A stretch of DNA of 37,423 nt from Methylosinus sp. Sm6 (lineage in GTDB: Bacteria > Pseudomonadota > Alphaproteobacteria > Rhizobiales > Beijerinckiaceae): positions 1-37,423 of the forward strand of contig NZ_JAINDZ010000043.1 of the NCBI RefSeq assembly GCF_019802345.1. Reading direction: 5' to 3'. The position numbers and the translations under genes were made by a program. A model generated the notes under the pieces. That model ran no database searches and was not told where the DNA came from. It saw only the letters and a list, made by a program, of their open reading frames with translations. Of this stretch, positions 11,501-18,195 are shown one piece after another. Each line of letters begins with the position of its first letter. The stretch's first letter is position 1.

Positions 11501-14139
11501 GAGACGAACGCGTGATAATCGGCGGCCCGCGGCGGCGCGACGAGCGATCCTGTTCCGCTCCGCCGCGCCGCATAGGCCTCGCGCAACTCCTCGAGCAGCA
11601 GGATCAACGACCAGAGATCGATGGAAATATGATGCGCGCACAACAGCAGGATGGAGCCTTCGCTTCGGCGGTAGAGAGTCGCCCTCGGCGCGACGCCGAG
11701 CTGCAGCGCGAAAGGCTCGAAGATTCGGGCCGTGATATCGTCGTGGAGCTGCGTCTCCGCCCAATCCAATGCCTCCACGAAGTGGAAATTGTCTTCGACC
11801 TCCGCAAGCTCCAATACGGATCGGACAATCTGTTCTCCGTCCATCCGATAGGCGCTCCGCAGCATTGCATGCCGCTCGAGAATATCCCGGAAGGCCAACC
11901 GCAGCTTCTCTCTGTCGACCTCGCCGGACATGCGGACCGTCAGATGGAGGTTGTAGGCGACGCTCGAAGGATCGAGCTGATGCACCGCCCATATCGCGCG
12001 CTCTGTTTCGGATAGCCCGCGCTCCTGCGCATGTGCTGCATCGGCCTGGGCGGGAGTCAAATCCGCGATCGCCTCCGCTGCTTCCGCAAAACTGACGTCC
12101 GAGAACAGCAGCGACAATGGAACATCCGCGTCCACAAGCGATGCGACTGCGTGCGCGAGCTCGACGAGCCGCAAGGAATCGAGCCCGCTTCGTCGCAGGG
12201 AAATGTCGCCGCTGAGAGCGCCTTCGGAGACATTCAGCAGCTTCGCCGCGGTAGACGTCAGAAAGCGGGTGATCAATGCCGCTTTTTGCGTCTTGGGCAG
12301 AAGCGCGACCGCATCGCGTAGCAGCGCATCCTTTCCTCGATCCGAAGCCTCCAGCTCCTTCGAATTCGAGTCGGCGTCTTCGCTCTTCTCGCGTGCGATA
12401 ATTTGCAGCGCGTTCTCGAGATAGAGCCGACGACATTCGCCGCGCCGAATTTTGCCGCTCGACGTCTTTGGAATGGATCCCGACTTGACCAGAACGATCT
12501 CGACAGGCGAGACCTCGCATTCGCTCGCAAGACGATCGCGAGCAGATCGAAGCAATGCTCGCGCGCAATTGTCATCCCGCAGCGCGTTCAAAATCGACCG
12601 ACGCGGTTCGAGCGCCATCACAAAGCCTTCTTGCTCTCTGATCGTCACCGAAAATGCCGCAGCGCAGCCGGGACGGATCTCGTCCATTTCCTCGGCCACA
12701 TATTCGAAATCTTGCGGGTAGAAATTGCGCCCTCCGATGATGACGAGATCCTTCAAGCGACCTGTGACATAGAGCGCGTCATCCTCGAGGAAGCCGAGGT
12801 CGCCGGTGCGCAGAAAAACATGCGCGCCCTCGCCGGCGATCCGTGCTCGAAAGGCCTGTTCCGTCGCGCCATCCCGGCGCCAATAGCCTGATGCGACGCT
12901 CGGTCCTCTGACCCAAATCTCTCCGACTTCGCCATCCACTCGTCGGCGCATCGTCTGCGGATCGACGATGGCCACCTCATGTCCCTGCCAGGCGCGTCCG
13001 CATCCGACGATGGATGCGTCGACGCCCGTCCGCAGATCCAGGCCTTCTCCCTTGTCGCGCTCGCCGCGCGCCGCGTGTCGCATCGAGAGGGCTTCGCCGA
13101 AGCACGGCGCCGTCACCACCAATGTCGCCTCGGCGAGGCCATAGCACGGAAAAAAGCTCTCCCGGCGAAAGCCGCATTCGGAAAAGGCCGCTGCAAAGCG
13201 GTCGAGCGTCGCCGCGCGGACCGGCTCTGCGCCGCTGAATGCGATCGCCCATGACGCGAGATCGAGAGTCGCCTTTTCCTCGCGCGTGATCTTGCGAACG
13301 CAGAGGTCGAATGCGAAATTGGGTCCGCCGCTCGTGTGCGCGCGATAGAGTGAGATCGCCTGCAACCAGCGGACCGGCTTTTCGAGAAACGCCATCGGCG
13401 ACATCAAGATCGCCGTGGCGCCGACATAGAGTGGCTGCAGAATGTTTCCGATGAGCCCCATATCGTGATAGAGCGGGAGCCATCCGACGAGTGTCGATCG
13501 CCGGTCGTGACCGAATCTCTCCTTGATGAGCGACTGATTGGCGATGAGGTTTCGGTGGCTGACCATCACCCCACGCGGAGAGCTCGTCGAGCCCGAGGTA
13601 TATTGCAGAAAGGCGACTTGGTCCGGCTCGACCGCGATCGGACGCCACTCTCCCTCGCATGGTCCGACGCAGTCCGATAAAGTCCAGCGACAACCGCTCG
13701 CTCCGAGCTTCTCCTCCGCTTCGGCGCCGATCCGCTCGCGAAGCGGCGCGATCGTCATCACCGTCGCCGGCGCCGCGTCGACGAAGATCGACTGCAGCCG
13801 CTCGAGATGACGCCCCGACGGCGGATAGGCGGGAACGCCGATCACGCCGGCATAGAGACAACCGAAAAACGCCTGGATGTAATCGAGGCCCGGCGGATAG
13901 AGCAGCAAGGCGCGCTGCCCCTCGAGTCCCTCCGATTGAAGCTGCGCCGCAATCGCTTTTGCGCGACGATCGAGCTGCAAAAATGTGAGGCGCGCCGTCT
14001 CCCTCTCGCCATCTTCGAGAAAGATATAGGCCGTATCGTCTGGTTGCGACGCCGCGCGCAAACGGAGTAGCGTGACGAGGTCCGTCGATGCCTCGCACGA
14101 TCTTTCATCGGCCTCAGCAAGCAGCGTCATCGAGGTCAT
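5557..14139 (-). CDS. Lipopeptide starter megasynthetase FAAL-ACP-C-A-T-C-A-T, 2860 aa
   Basis: Domains by residue: fatty-acyl-AMP ligase 15-585 (LQYTSGSTSSPRG at 178-190, YRTGD-equivalent LRTGDLGF at 443-450); ACP about 615-695 (Ser655 in GLDSL); C1 708-1160; A1 1170-1670; T1 (GGDSI, Ser1719); C2 1785-2225; A2 2240-2745; T2 (GGHSL, Ser2793). A1 reads D1367 L1368 T1371 K1410 I1435 G1437 H1461 V1469 G1470 K1663 = DLTKIGHVGK, a known aspartate code. A2 reads DIWELCADDK (D2445 I2446 W2449 E2488 L2514 C2516 A2540 D2548 D2549 K2737); its acidic pocket hints at a polar or basic residue, unassigned. So a fatty acid is loaded on ACP, condensed to Asp, then to residue 2. Both C active sites deviate from HHxxxDG: HHISIDL (836-842) and HHILFDA (1921-1927). 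The ATG at 14139 has GGAG 11 nt upstream; ATG 14130 is possible. Confidence 0.95.
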   Translation of the reverse strand: MTSMTLLAEADERSCEASTDLVTLLRLRAASQPDDTAYIFLEDGERETARLTFLQLDRRAKAIAAQLQSEGLEGQRALLLYPPGLDYIQAFFGCLYAGVIGVPAYPPSGRHLERLQSIFVDAAPATVMTIAPLRERIGAEAEEKLGASGCRWTLSDCVGPCEGEWRPIAVEPDQVAFLQYTSGSTSSPRGVMVSHRNLIANQSLIKERFGHDRRSTLVGWLPLYHDMGLIGNILQPLYVGATAILMSPMAFLEKPVRWLQAISLYRAHTSGGPNFAFDLCVRKITREEKATLDLASWAIAFSGAEPVRAATLDRFAAAFSECGFRRESFFPCYGLAEATLVVTAPCFGEALSMRHAARGERDKGEGLDLRTGVDASIVGCGRAWQGHEVAIVDPQTMRRRVDGEVGEIWVRGPSVASGYWRRDGATEQAFRARIAGEGAHVFLRTGDLGFLEDDALYVTGRLKDLVIIGGRNFYPQDFEYVAEEMDEIRPGCAAAFSVTIREQEGFVMALEPRRSILNALRDDNCARALLRSARDRLASECEVSPVEIVLVKSGSIPKTSSGKIRRGECRRLYLENALQIIAREKSEDADSNSKELEASDRGKDALLRDAVALLPKTQKAALITRFLTSTAAKLLNVSEGALSGDISLRRSGLDSLRLVELAHAVASLVDADVPLSLLFSDVSFAEAAEAIADLTPAQADAAHAQERGLSETERAIWAVHQLDPSSVAYNLHLTVRMSGEVDREKLRLAFRDILERHAMLRSAYRMDGEQIVRSVLELAEVEDNFHFVEALDWAETQLHDDITARIFEPFALQLGVAPRATLYRRSEGSILLLCAHHISIDLWSLILLLEELREAYAARRSGTGSLVAPPRAADYHAFVSSQKTYLQSPVADADWAYWRGRLGDELPILALPLDHPRPVEADYLGASVHSHLDAGLTQKLDKLAQANGTTLFALLLAAYKVLLYRYTNQSDIIVGTASSGRHRAQFSRVIGNFVNPLALRSRVAPRMRFVDYLREVQTVVSEALTHQEFPFSQLVERLQPERRAGQWPVFQTWFALQQAQSGADRAYAQLPLCGDSETVTWDDLTISGLAVATHIERFDLKLVAARTESSLACAFQYHRALFNHATIVGLAEQFEALLDAIVADPNARIGCLPLRGAAGASEATPRHVHGPLIHELVSAWAEKDREVLAVVGADGSYTYGRLEHEANRLANFLVENGVERDAPIGLCVERSAATIVTIIAILKAGSAYLPIDPELPPQRIAAMLGSAGARRLLCRKEWFERSRLDGVEPILLESHATQIAAQSSVAPTIRACAGDLAYVIFTSGSSGSPKGVAVTHGGLVNYTRAILATLGNESGRHFALASTLAADLGHTSVFPSLASGGCLHVLSAEQATNPQCFADYLTQHPIDVLKIVPSHYRALLPTLQNGAPLPRKALIFGGERLPLSLVKRLETADAGCAIFNHYGPTETTVGAMVLPLTASVAASVAEDNVPIGRPIDNTRVYVLGADLAATPQGAIGEICVAGAGLARGYIGRPDLTAERFLPDPYSAAGDRLYRTGDLGRIAADGAVTFLGRIDQQLKIRGFRVELGEIESRLLECDGVAQAVVAPFEEASGQIRLAAYLVMEGSHEVPTDALRARLSCSLPSYMIPAAFSILDVLPVTANGKIDRRRLPKPDASSPLHDAYVAPRNETERILADVYQDVLAIDRIGVEDNFFALGGDSIMSIQASSRARGLGLVLSPSQIFRHQTIAALAPTLATRSGVDARIAQDRAVVRVDEQTQAGGFDIEDAYALTPLQEGLLFHTLSEPGSGVYVMQHRYWIEGVVDVEQFRRAWQAIADAHPIFRTSFDWEGTPAPRQVVHHSLELPFAYVDWMELEEGEQTRRLDLLLAKERSEGFDLRKAPLVRIRLFRLRSKRYLLIRSHHHILFDAWCTSSILQELRSNYQSLIEGGGAPPRERHGFRAYVDWLSRQNMGAAEEFWRRNLEGFGEPTPFFGRRSPTSGDHGTKVVEDVVTHLSHDDTTRLDQVARDLHVTPNTFVQAALALLLARYTRRAEVAYGITVSGRPADLAHVEQILGLFINGLPLRVVIDPSERLSSLLSRILEQNYAIRDHEYVSLTQVQEWSEVPRGNELFQYLLTYENAPVDSSLLESRAGWRFTDSWHRTHTNYPVTFVVIPGPRLHLQITYANDRLDPAAARRLLDDYRRLLEMTIRSPNARLGEFAALGADERRLVAETWNETNHSYAEPCDIIGRFERQASERPKDIAARCGGRSITYSDLALRVDRIACGLIEHGVEPDEAIALLDERGIDFLAAMLGIFKAGCGYLPLDPAYPDSRIAQVLQEARVRWLVAGSAVRERTQALLVECGGVAPRVVGYSDIAAERHCGADLARRYGPRSLAFVIYTSGSTGKPKGAAVERRGMFNNLITKERALDLAPADVIAQTASQCFDISVWQFLTALAIGARVEIFPDEISRDPARLLREIEARGVTILEAVPSMIQALLDAVESGRELDSLRWLLPCGEAFTPELCRRFMARFPRVRLLNAYGPAECSDDVSYHPIEAPPEGDELSVPIGRPVDNTKLYVVDPWLNLAPIGAAGEICATGVQVGRGYLGRPDLTAAAFLPDPFGGDGGRLYRTGDLGRWRSDGVLEFLGRVDHQIKIRGNRIEPGEIQACLMTHTAVREAYVMPREVSKGVYRLVAYVVGSVVDAGELREHVVQRLPEFMAPAAFVFLESLPLTPNGKVDRKRLPDGEADRLLARRHTAPRNATEELLCDIWAEVLRVKVVGVEDNFFELGGHSLLAIQIRSRIRQAFDVELPLRSIFEATTVATLAERVEDAILEALESVTEEEAAAALQRQTAEQHLRI

Positions 14140-14324
14140 GATCGTCTTTTCTCCAGGCTCTTCGAACCGGCTAAAATCGACGCTGCGCGGGTCGCTCCGT
14201 CACGCGCCAGGATGGCCAGACGTCGACAATTGGCCTGACGTCGACAAGGATCGCGCGATCGCGTCGAGGATCTCGCGGAGCATCGAGAAGGGCTTCGAAA
14301 TTGCAAGGGCCGCGCGGGGTATTC
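14140..14324. other. Spacer between mbtH and the megasynthetase, with tandem repeat
   Basis: This 185-bp stretch has no plausible gene. It holds a tandem 18-bp repeat and a 12-bp palindrome GATCGCGCGATC at 14249-14260. I see no clear terminator or promoter, so mbtH and the NRPS may be one transcript. Confidence 0.6.
14213..14248. repeat. Tandem direct repeat, 2 x 18 bp
   Basis: The two units, 14213-14230 and 14231-14248, read TGGCCAGACGTCGACAAT and TGGCCTGACGTCGACAAG. They match at 16 of 18 positions with no gap. Each unit contains the overlapping palindromes GACGTC and GTCGAC. The repeat lies 75-110 nt upstream of the megasynthetase start. Confidence 0.8.
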
Positions 14325-14549
14325 TCACTTCCCGCGCGATTCCGCTTCGGCCATCTGCTTGCGCAAGGAGAGTGGACGCATATCGGTCCAGACCTCATTG
14401 ATATGAGCGAGGCACTCGGCTTTCGGACCCGTCTTGCCCACAGTGCGCCACCCGTTCGGTATCTCTTTATAATCAGGCCAGATCGAATATTGCTCTTCGT
14501 CGTTGACGACGACGACGTACACGGCATTTTCATCCTCTTCCCACGCCAT
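14325..14549 (-). CDS. MbtH-like protein (NRPS adenylation-domain partner), 74 aa
   Basis: Small soluble chaperone-like partner that binds A domains and supports their folding or activity. The family signature is complete: N16-D-E-E-Q20-Y-S22-I-W24-P25, W34, AECLAHI (44-50) and [12 protein letters not shown] (52-63). Length is usual for the family, about 60-80 residues. I choose ATG 14549 because an excellent Shine-Dalgarno GAGGGAGG lies 7 nt upstream; a TTG two codons earlier would sit too close. It is the first gene before the NRPS subunits in the same direction, a standard position. Which of the three visible A domains needs it cannot be told from sequence. Confidence 0.97.
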   Translation of the reverse strand: MAWEEDENAVYVVVVNDEEQYSIWPDYKEIPNGWRTVGKTGPKAECLAHINEVWTDMRPLSLRKQMAEAESRGK

Positions 14550-14556
14550 GATCAAA

Positions 14557-14564
14557 CCTCCCTC
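14557..14564 (-). promoter_or_regulatory. Strong ribosome binding site of the mbtH-like gene
   Basis: GAGGGAGG on the minus strand, 7 nt upstream of ATG 14549. It is among the strongest Shine-Dalgarno sequences in the window and fixes the start. Confidence 0.7.
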
Positions 14565-14955
14565 TAATGATAAGATATCTGGCCGTTCCGGATCGACGAC
14601 ATGGCGATCCGCGAAGCGCCGCGACGTGATGAACGCAGCGCCAAAGGCTCGCGCCTACATGGTCAGTGACGCGCGAGGGCCCCGAAACATGCCAGGCGAT
14701 GCTCGGCGTGCCGAAAAAACAGAGGATGTCCTCGCGCCATCGGAAAGATCCGACACGGAGTCGAAAGAGCGGGCGAACGCCCGGGATGCGCTCCAGCCTG
14801 CCGATAGGTCCGCGACGGCCCCGGTCGAACAGGATGACCGAGGGGCCATTCGCCCATTTGCGACGAGAGCCGCTCGTCGCCGCAGCAGCTTCGGGATTCG
14901 TGAGCCTTCGCTGTTGCGTTCGCGTCACACGGCGTCGAACGCCCACGAGCGAAGA
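14565..14955. other. Non-coding gap between the RND genes and mbtH
   Basis: About 390 bp. Short open frames here have no recognisable content. It should hold the promoter of the biosynthetic genes, and an A/T-rich stretch with TATCTT on the minus strand (about 14574-14579) lies just upstream of the mbtH ribosome site. I find no convincing -35 element. A stem-loop at 14817-14847 may end or process the RND transcript. Confidence 0.4.
14817..14847 (-). other. Stem-loop downstream of the RND genes
   Basis: GGCCCCGGTC (14817-14826) pairs with GACC plus GGGGCC (14836-14847) across a 9-nt loop, giving 10 bp with a 2-nt bulge. There is no T-tract on the minus strand, so it is not a classical intrinsic terminator. 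Confidence 0.4.
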
Positions 14956-17900
14956 TCAGGCGTTCGCTGCGGATCGACGAAATTTATTCAAGAAGAGATA
15001 GACCACAGGCGTCGTGTAGAGGGTCAACACCTGACTGACGATCAGCCCGCCAATGACGGACACGCCGAGCGGCTGCCGCAGCTCCGCCCCGTAGCCGCCG
15101 CCGAACGCCAAGGGAAGCGCGCCGAAGAGAGCGGCCAAGGTCGTCATCATGATCGGTCGAAATCTCGACAGGCATGCTCGCCGCACGGCGTCCTCCGCGG
15201 AAAGGCCGGACGTCCGCTCCAGGTGGAGCGACACATCGACGATCATGATCGCATTTTTCATGACGATTCCGATCAGAAGAATCATGCCCATCAGCGCGAT
15301 CAATGTGAGCTCGACCTTCAGCGCGTGCAGCGCGATCAGAACGCCGACGCCGGCCGACGGAATCGTCGACAGAATGGTCAATGGATGAATGTAGCTCTCG
15401 TAGAGTATCCCCAATACGATATATATGGTCGCGATCGCCGCGAGAACGAGGATCGCTTCCTTCATGGCGATCTTTTCGAACATCGCCGCGGCTCCCGAAA
15501 ATCCGGTATGGATCGAAGCCGGCACATGGATCTCGCGCGCCTTCCTCTCTATCGCCGCCGTCGCCTCGCCCAATGACACCTTCGGCGGAAGTCCGAAGGA
15601 AATCGTCGCCGCAATGAAGTGATCCTTGTGCGTGACCGCGAGCGGCGCGACACTCTTCGACACGCGCGTGAATGCGGACAATGGGATCATCGGCGCGGCG
15701 ATAGAGCTGACCGCCGGAGCAGTCGATGTCGAGCCCCGGCCTTTCCCGGCGAAGGAATTGATAGCGACGTTGCGGGCGATGTCATTCACGATTCGCGCGC
15801 CCGCGGTCTGATCGCCGACAGCCGAAATGGTCGTGAGCGGAGCATTGGTGGAACTGACGCCGCTCATCGGGCCGCCGGAGAGGCCGACGAAAGCGTCGTC
15901 GAGCGCGATCGGCCGCCGCGCATATTCGGGAGCCGCGCCGAGCTGGACATGCCGCTGGTTCCGCTCGCCATAGACGGTCGACACTTGGCGGCCGCCATAT
16001 GCGTCATAGAGGGCGTTGTCCAGGAGAGTTGCGGAGAACCCGAGACGATAGGCGGTGTCACGATCGATATCGATATCCAGAACCGCGCCGCCTTCTTGCT
16101 GATCCGAGATCGGATTGAACACCTCCGGCGCGTCGAGGAGAGCAGTCGTCAATCGCCGGCTCCACAAGCGCAGCTCCTCGATATCGTCTCCTTGCAGAGT
16201 ATATTGATATTGACCGCCGTCGGATTTTCCGGTTGCGACGAGATCATGCTGCGGCGTCAGAGTGAGCGATACGCCGGTCGCCAGATTCAATGCGTTGGTG
16301 AGCCGAAAATTGACTTCGTCGATCGATTCGGCTCGCGCCTCGTGCTCCTTGAGATCCACATAGATTTGGGCGACATTGGCGGCCTGCCCCGCTTCTATGG
16401 CTCCGACGACGGTGTCGACTGCGGGATCGGCCTTCAACAGCGCGCAGATTTCCGCGAGCTTCGCCGATAGCGACTCGAACGACGCATTGCGGTCGGCGTG
16501 CAGAAAGCCGAACAGGCGCCCGACATCCTGCTGCGGAAAGAGGCCTTTCGGCACGAGTATCATCAAGAGGACGTTGAGAGCGATCGTCGCGCCCAAGACG
16601 CTCAGCGTCAGGCGTCGCCTGAGAAGCACGGCGTCGAGGGTTCGCCCATATCGAGAAACGATGCGGCCGAACGCCTCGTCGATTCGGCGTCCGAAGCGGG
16701 CGGACCTTCGCAATCGATGCTCTTTGAAGATCGCGGCGCACAGCATGGGAACCGTCGTCAGGGAAACGAGCAGCGACAGAAGAATGCAGACCGAGAGAGT
16801 GACGACGAACTCCGCTAGAAATTTGAATAGGATTCCCCCGATGAGCAGAAAAGGCATGAAGATCGCGACCAGCGCAATGCTCATGACGACGACGGTGAAG
16901 AGCACTTCCTCGACGCCCTCGATCACGGCGCGTCGCTTCGGCGCGCCATTTTCGATGTGACGCAGGATGTTCTCGATGACGATGATCGCATCGTCGACGA
17001 CCAATCCGCTCGCGACCGTCAAGGCCATGAGCGACAGAATATTGACGCTATAGCCGAGCACATGCATCGCTCCGAAGGAGCCGACGAGCGACACCGGAAC
17101 GGCGACCGCCGGGACAAAGGTCGTTCGAGCGCTGCCCAGAAAAATGAAGATCGCCAGCATCACGAGAGCGGCCGATAAAAGCGTCGCATGGGTGAGCGCT
17201 CGGAGCGAGGAGCGAATCGATAGCGATCGATCCGACACGATAGCAATATCGACTCCCTCGGGAAGAAACCGCTTCAATTCGTCGAGTCGCTGCTTGATCC
17301 GGTCGACGGTTTCGATGACATTGGATCCGGCGGCGCGAGATATTTTGATGACGATCGATCTTTGATCGTTGGTGATGGCCAGATTGCGGGGATTTTCCAT
17401 TCCTTCCGTCACCCGCGCGACGTCCGACAGCCGAACCGGAAGGCCATTGCGATAGGCGATGATCAGATCACGATAGTCTTCCGCCGTTCGCGCCTCGTCA
17501 TTGGCGTATATTTGAAAGCTGCGCAGTCCCGACTCGACCATTCCTTTCGGGCTGTTCGCGTTGGCGGCGACGATCGCCGCTCGCACTTCCTCCAGGGCGA
17601 TCGCATATTTCGACAGCAACGCCACATCGGCTTCGACGCGCACGGCGACAGGCGAGCCGCCGAGGACGAACACCCTCCCCACTCCGCGAACGGAGGCGAG
17701 CTTCTCCTGCAGCTCTCCGGTCGCGATTTCATAGAGGCGTTCCAGGCCCAATGTGGAGGAGGTCAGCGACACGTGCAGAAGTGGCGCGTCCGCCAAATTC
17801 ACTTTGCCATAAGTGGGATTCATCGGGAGATTGGCGGGCAGATCGCCGCGCGCTGCGTTGATCGCCGCCTGCACGTCCCGCGCCGCTCCGTCGACGCTGC

Positions 17901-18195
17901 GTTCGAGTCCGAACAGCAGGTGAATGAGCGTCGTGCCCGACGAGCTTTGCGATCCCATTTCGAAGACGTCGGCGATGGCGCTCAAGCGTCGCTCGAGAGG
18001 GGCGGCGACGGTGGCGGCCATCGTTTCCGAATTTGCGCCGGGCAGAGCCGCAGTGACGAAGATCGCGGGAAGGTCGATTTCCGGCAGCGAGGCGGACGGC
18101 AGTCGCGTCAATGCGGCGAGCCCGGAGAAAACGATCGCGAGAGTCAGCAGGGTCGTGGCGACGCGCCGCTCGATGAAAACTTTCGGGAAGCTCAT
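14956..18195 (-). CDS. RND efflux pump inner-membrane subunit, MdtC-like, 1079 aa
   Basis: Proton-driven HAE-1 family transporter. The N-terminus SFPKVFIERRVATTLLT is membrane helix 1. The proton-relay Asp pair is in GLVVDDAIIVIEN near residue 400, and the second-half hallmarks LGILYESYIHPLTIL and GIVMKNAIMIVD are present. The family is usually ~1020-1050 residues, and the excess is explained by a Ser/Thr/Gly/Ala-rich stretch at about 770-835 in the second periplasmic region, before the APMIPLSAF segment. The start ATG 18195 overlaps the MdtB-like stop by 4 bp (ATGA), so the two are translationally coupled. Paired MdtB/MdtC-like pumps act as heterotrimers in E. coli. Position upstream of the NRPS genes in the same direction suggests export of or resistance to the product; the substrate is not shown by sequence. 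Confidence 0.93.
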   Translation of the reverse strand: MSFPKVFIERRVATTLLTLAIVFSGLAALTRLPSASLPEIDLPAIFVTAALPGANSETMAATVAAPLERRLSAIADVFEMGSQSSSGTTLIHLLFGLERSVDGAARDVQAAINAARGDLPANLPMNPTYGKVNLADAPLLHVSLTSSTLGLERLYEIATGELQEKLASVRGVGRVFVLGGSPVAVRVEADVALLSKYAIALEEVRAAIVAANANSPKGMVESGLRSFQIYANDEARTAEDYRDLIIAYRNGLPVRLSDVARVTEGMENPRNLAITNDQRSIVIKISRAAGSNVIETVDRIKQRLDELKRFLPEGVDIAIVSDRSLSIRSSLRALTHATLLSAALVMLAIFIFLGSARTTFVPAVAVPVSLVGSFGAMHVLGYSVNILSLMALTVASGLVVDDAIIVIENILRHIENGAPKRRAVIEGVEEVLFTVVVMSIALVAIFMPFLLIGGILFKFLAEFVVTLSVCILLSLLVSLTTVPMLCAAIFKEHRLRRSARFGRRIDEAFGRIVSRYGRTLDAVLLRRRLTLSVLGATIALNVLLMILVPKGLFPQQDVGRLFGFLHADRNASFESLSAKLAEICALLKADPAVDTVVGAIEAGQAANVAQIYVDLKEHEARAESIDEVNFRLTNALNLATGVSLTLTPQHDLVATGKSDGGQYQYTLQGDDIEELRLWSRRLTTALLDAPEVFNPISDQQEGGAVLDIDIDRDTAYRLGFSATLLDNALYDAYGGRQVSTVYGERNQRHVQLGAAPEYARRPIALDDAFVGLSGGPMSGVSSTNAPLTTISAVGDQTAGARIVNDIARNVAINSFAGKGRGSTSTAPAVSSIAAPMIPLSAFTRVSKSVAPLAVTHKDHFIAATISFGLPPKVSLGEATAAIERKAREIHVPASIHTGFSGAAAMFEKIAMKEAILVLAAIATIYIVLGILYESYIHPLTILSTIPSAGVGVLIALHALKVELTLIALMGMILLIGIVMKNAIMIVDVSLHLERTSGLSAEDAVRRACLSRFRPIMMTTLAALFGALPLAFGGGYGAELRQPLGVSVIGGLIVSQVLTLYTTPVVYLFLNKFRRSAANA

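Noticed and set aside
10745-12568. 607-residue open frame on the minus strand, in another frame of the megasynthetase
   Set aside because: It overlaps the FAAL-NRPS, whose frame carries all the motifs without a break; no frameshift is needed.
1-14549. Calling the NRPS cluster a siderophore cluster
   Set aside because: The FAAL and Asp module recall acyl siderophores, but no TonB receptor, hydroxamate or catechol genes, TauD-type hydroxylase or iron box is visible.
14530-14946. Open frames of 60-140 residues in the RND-mbtH spacer
   Set aside because: No recognisable content and no ribosome site that I can support; treated as non-coding.
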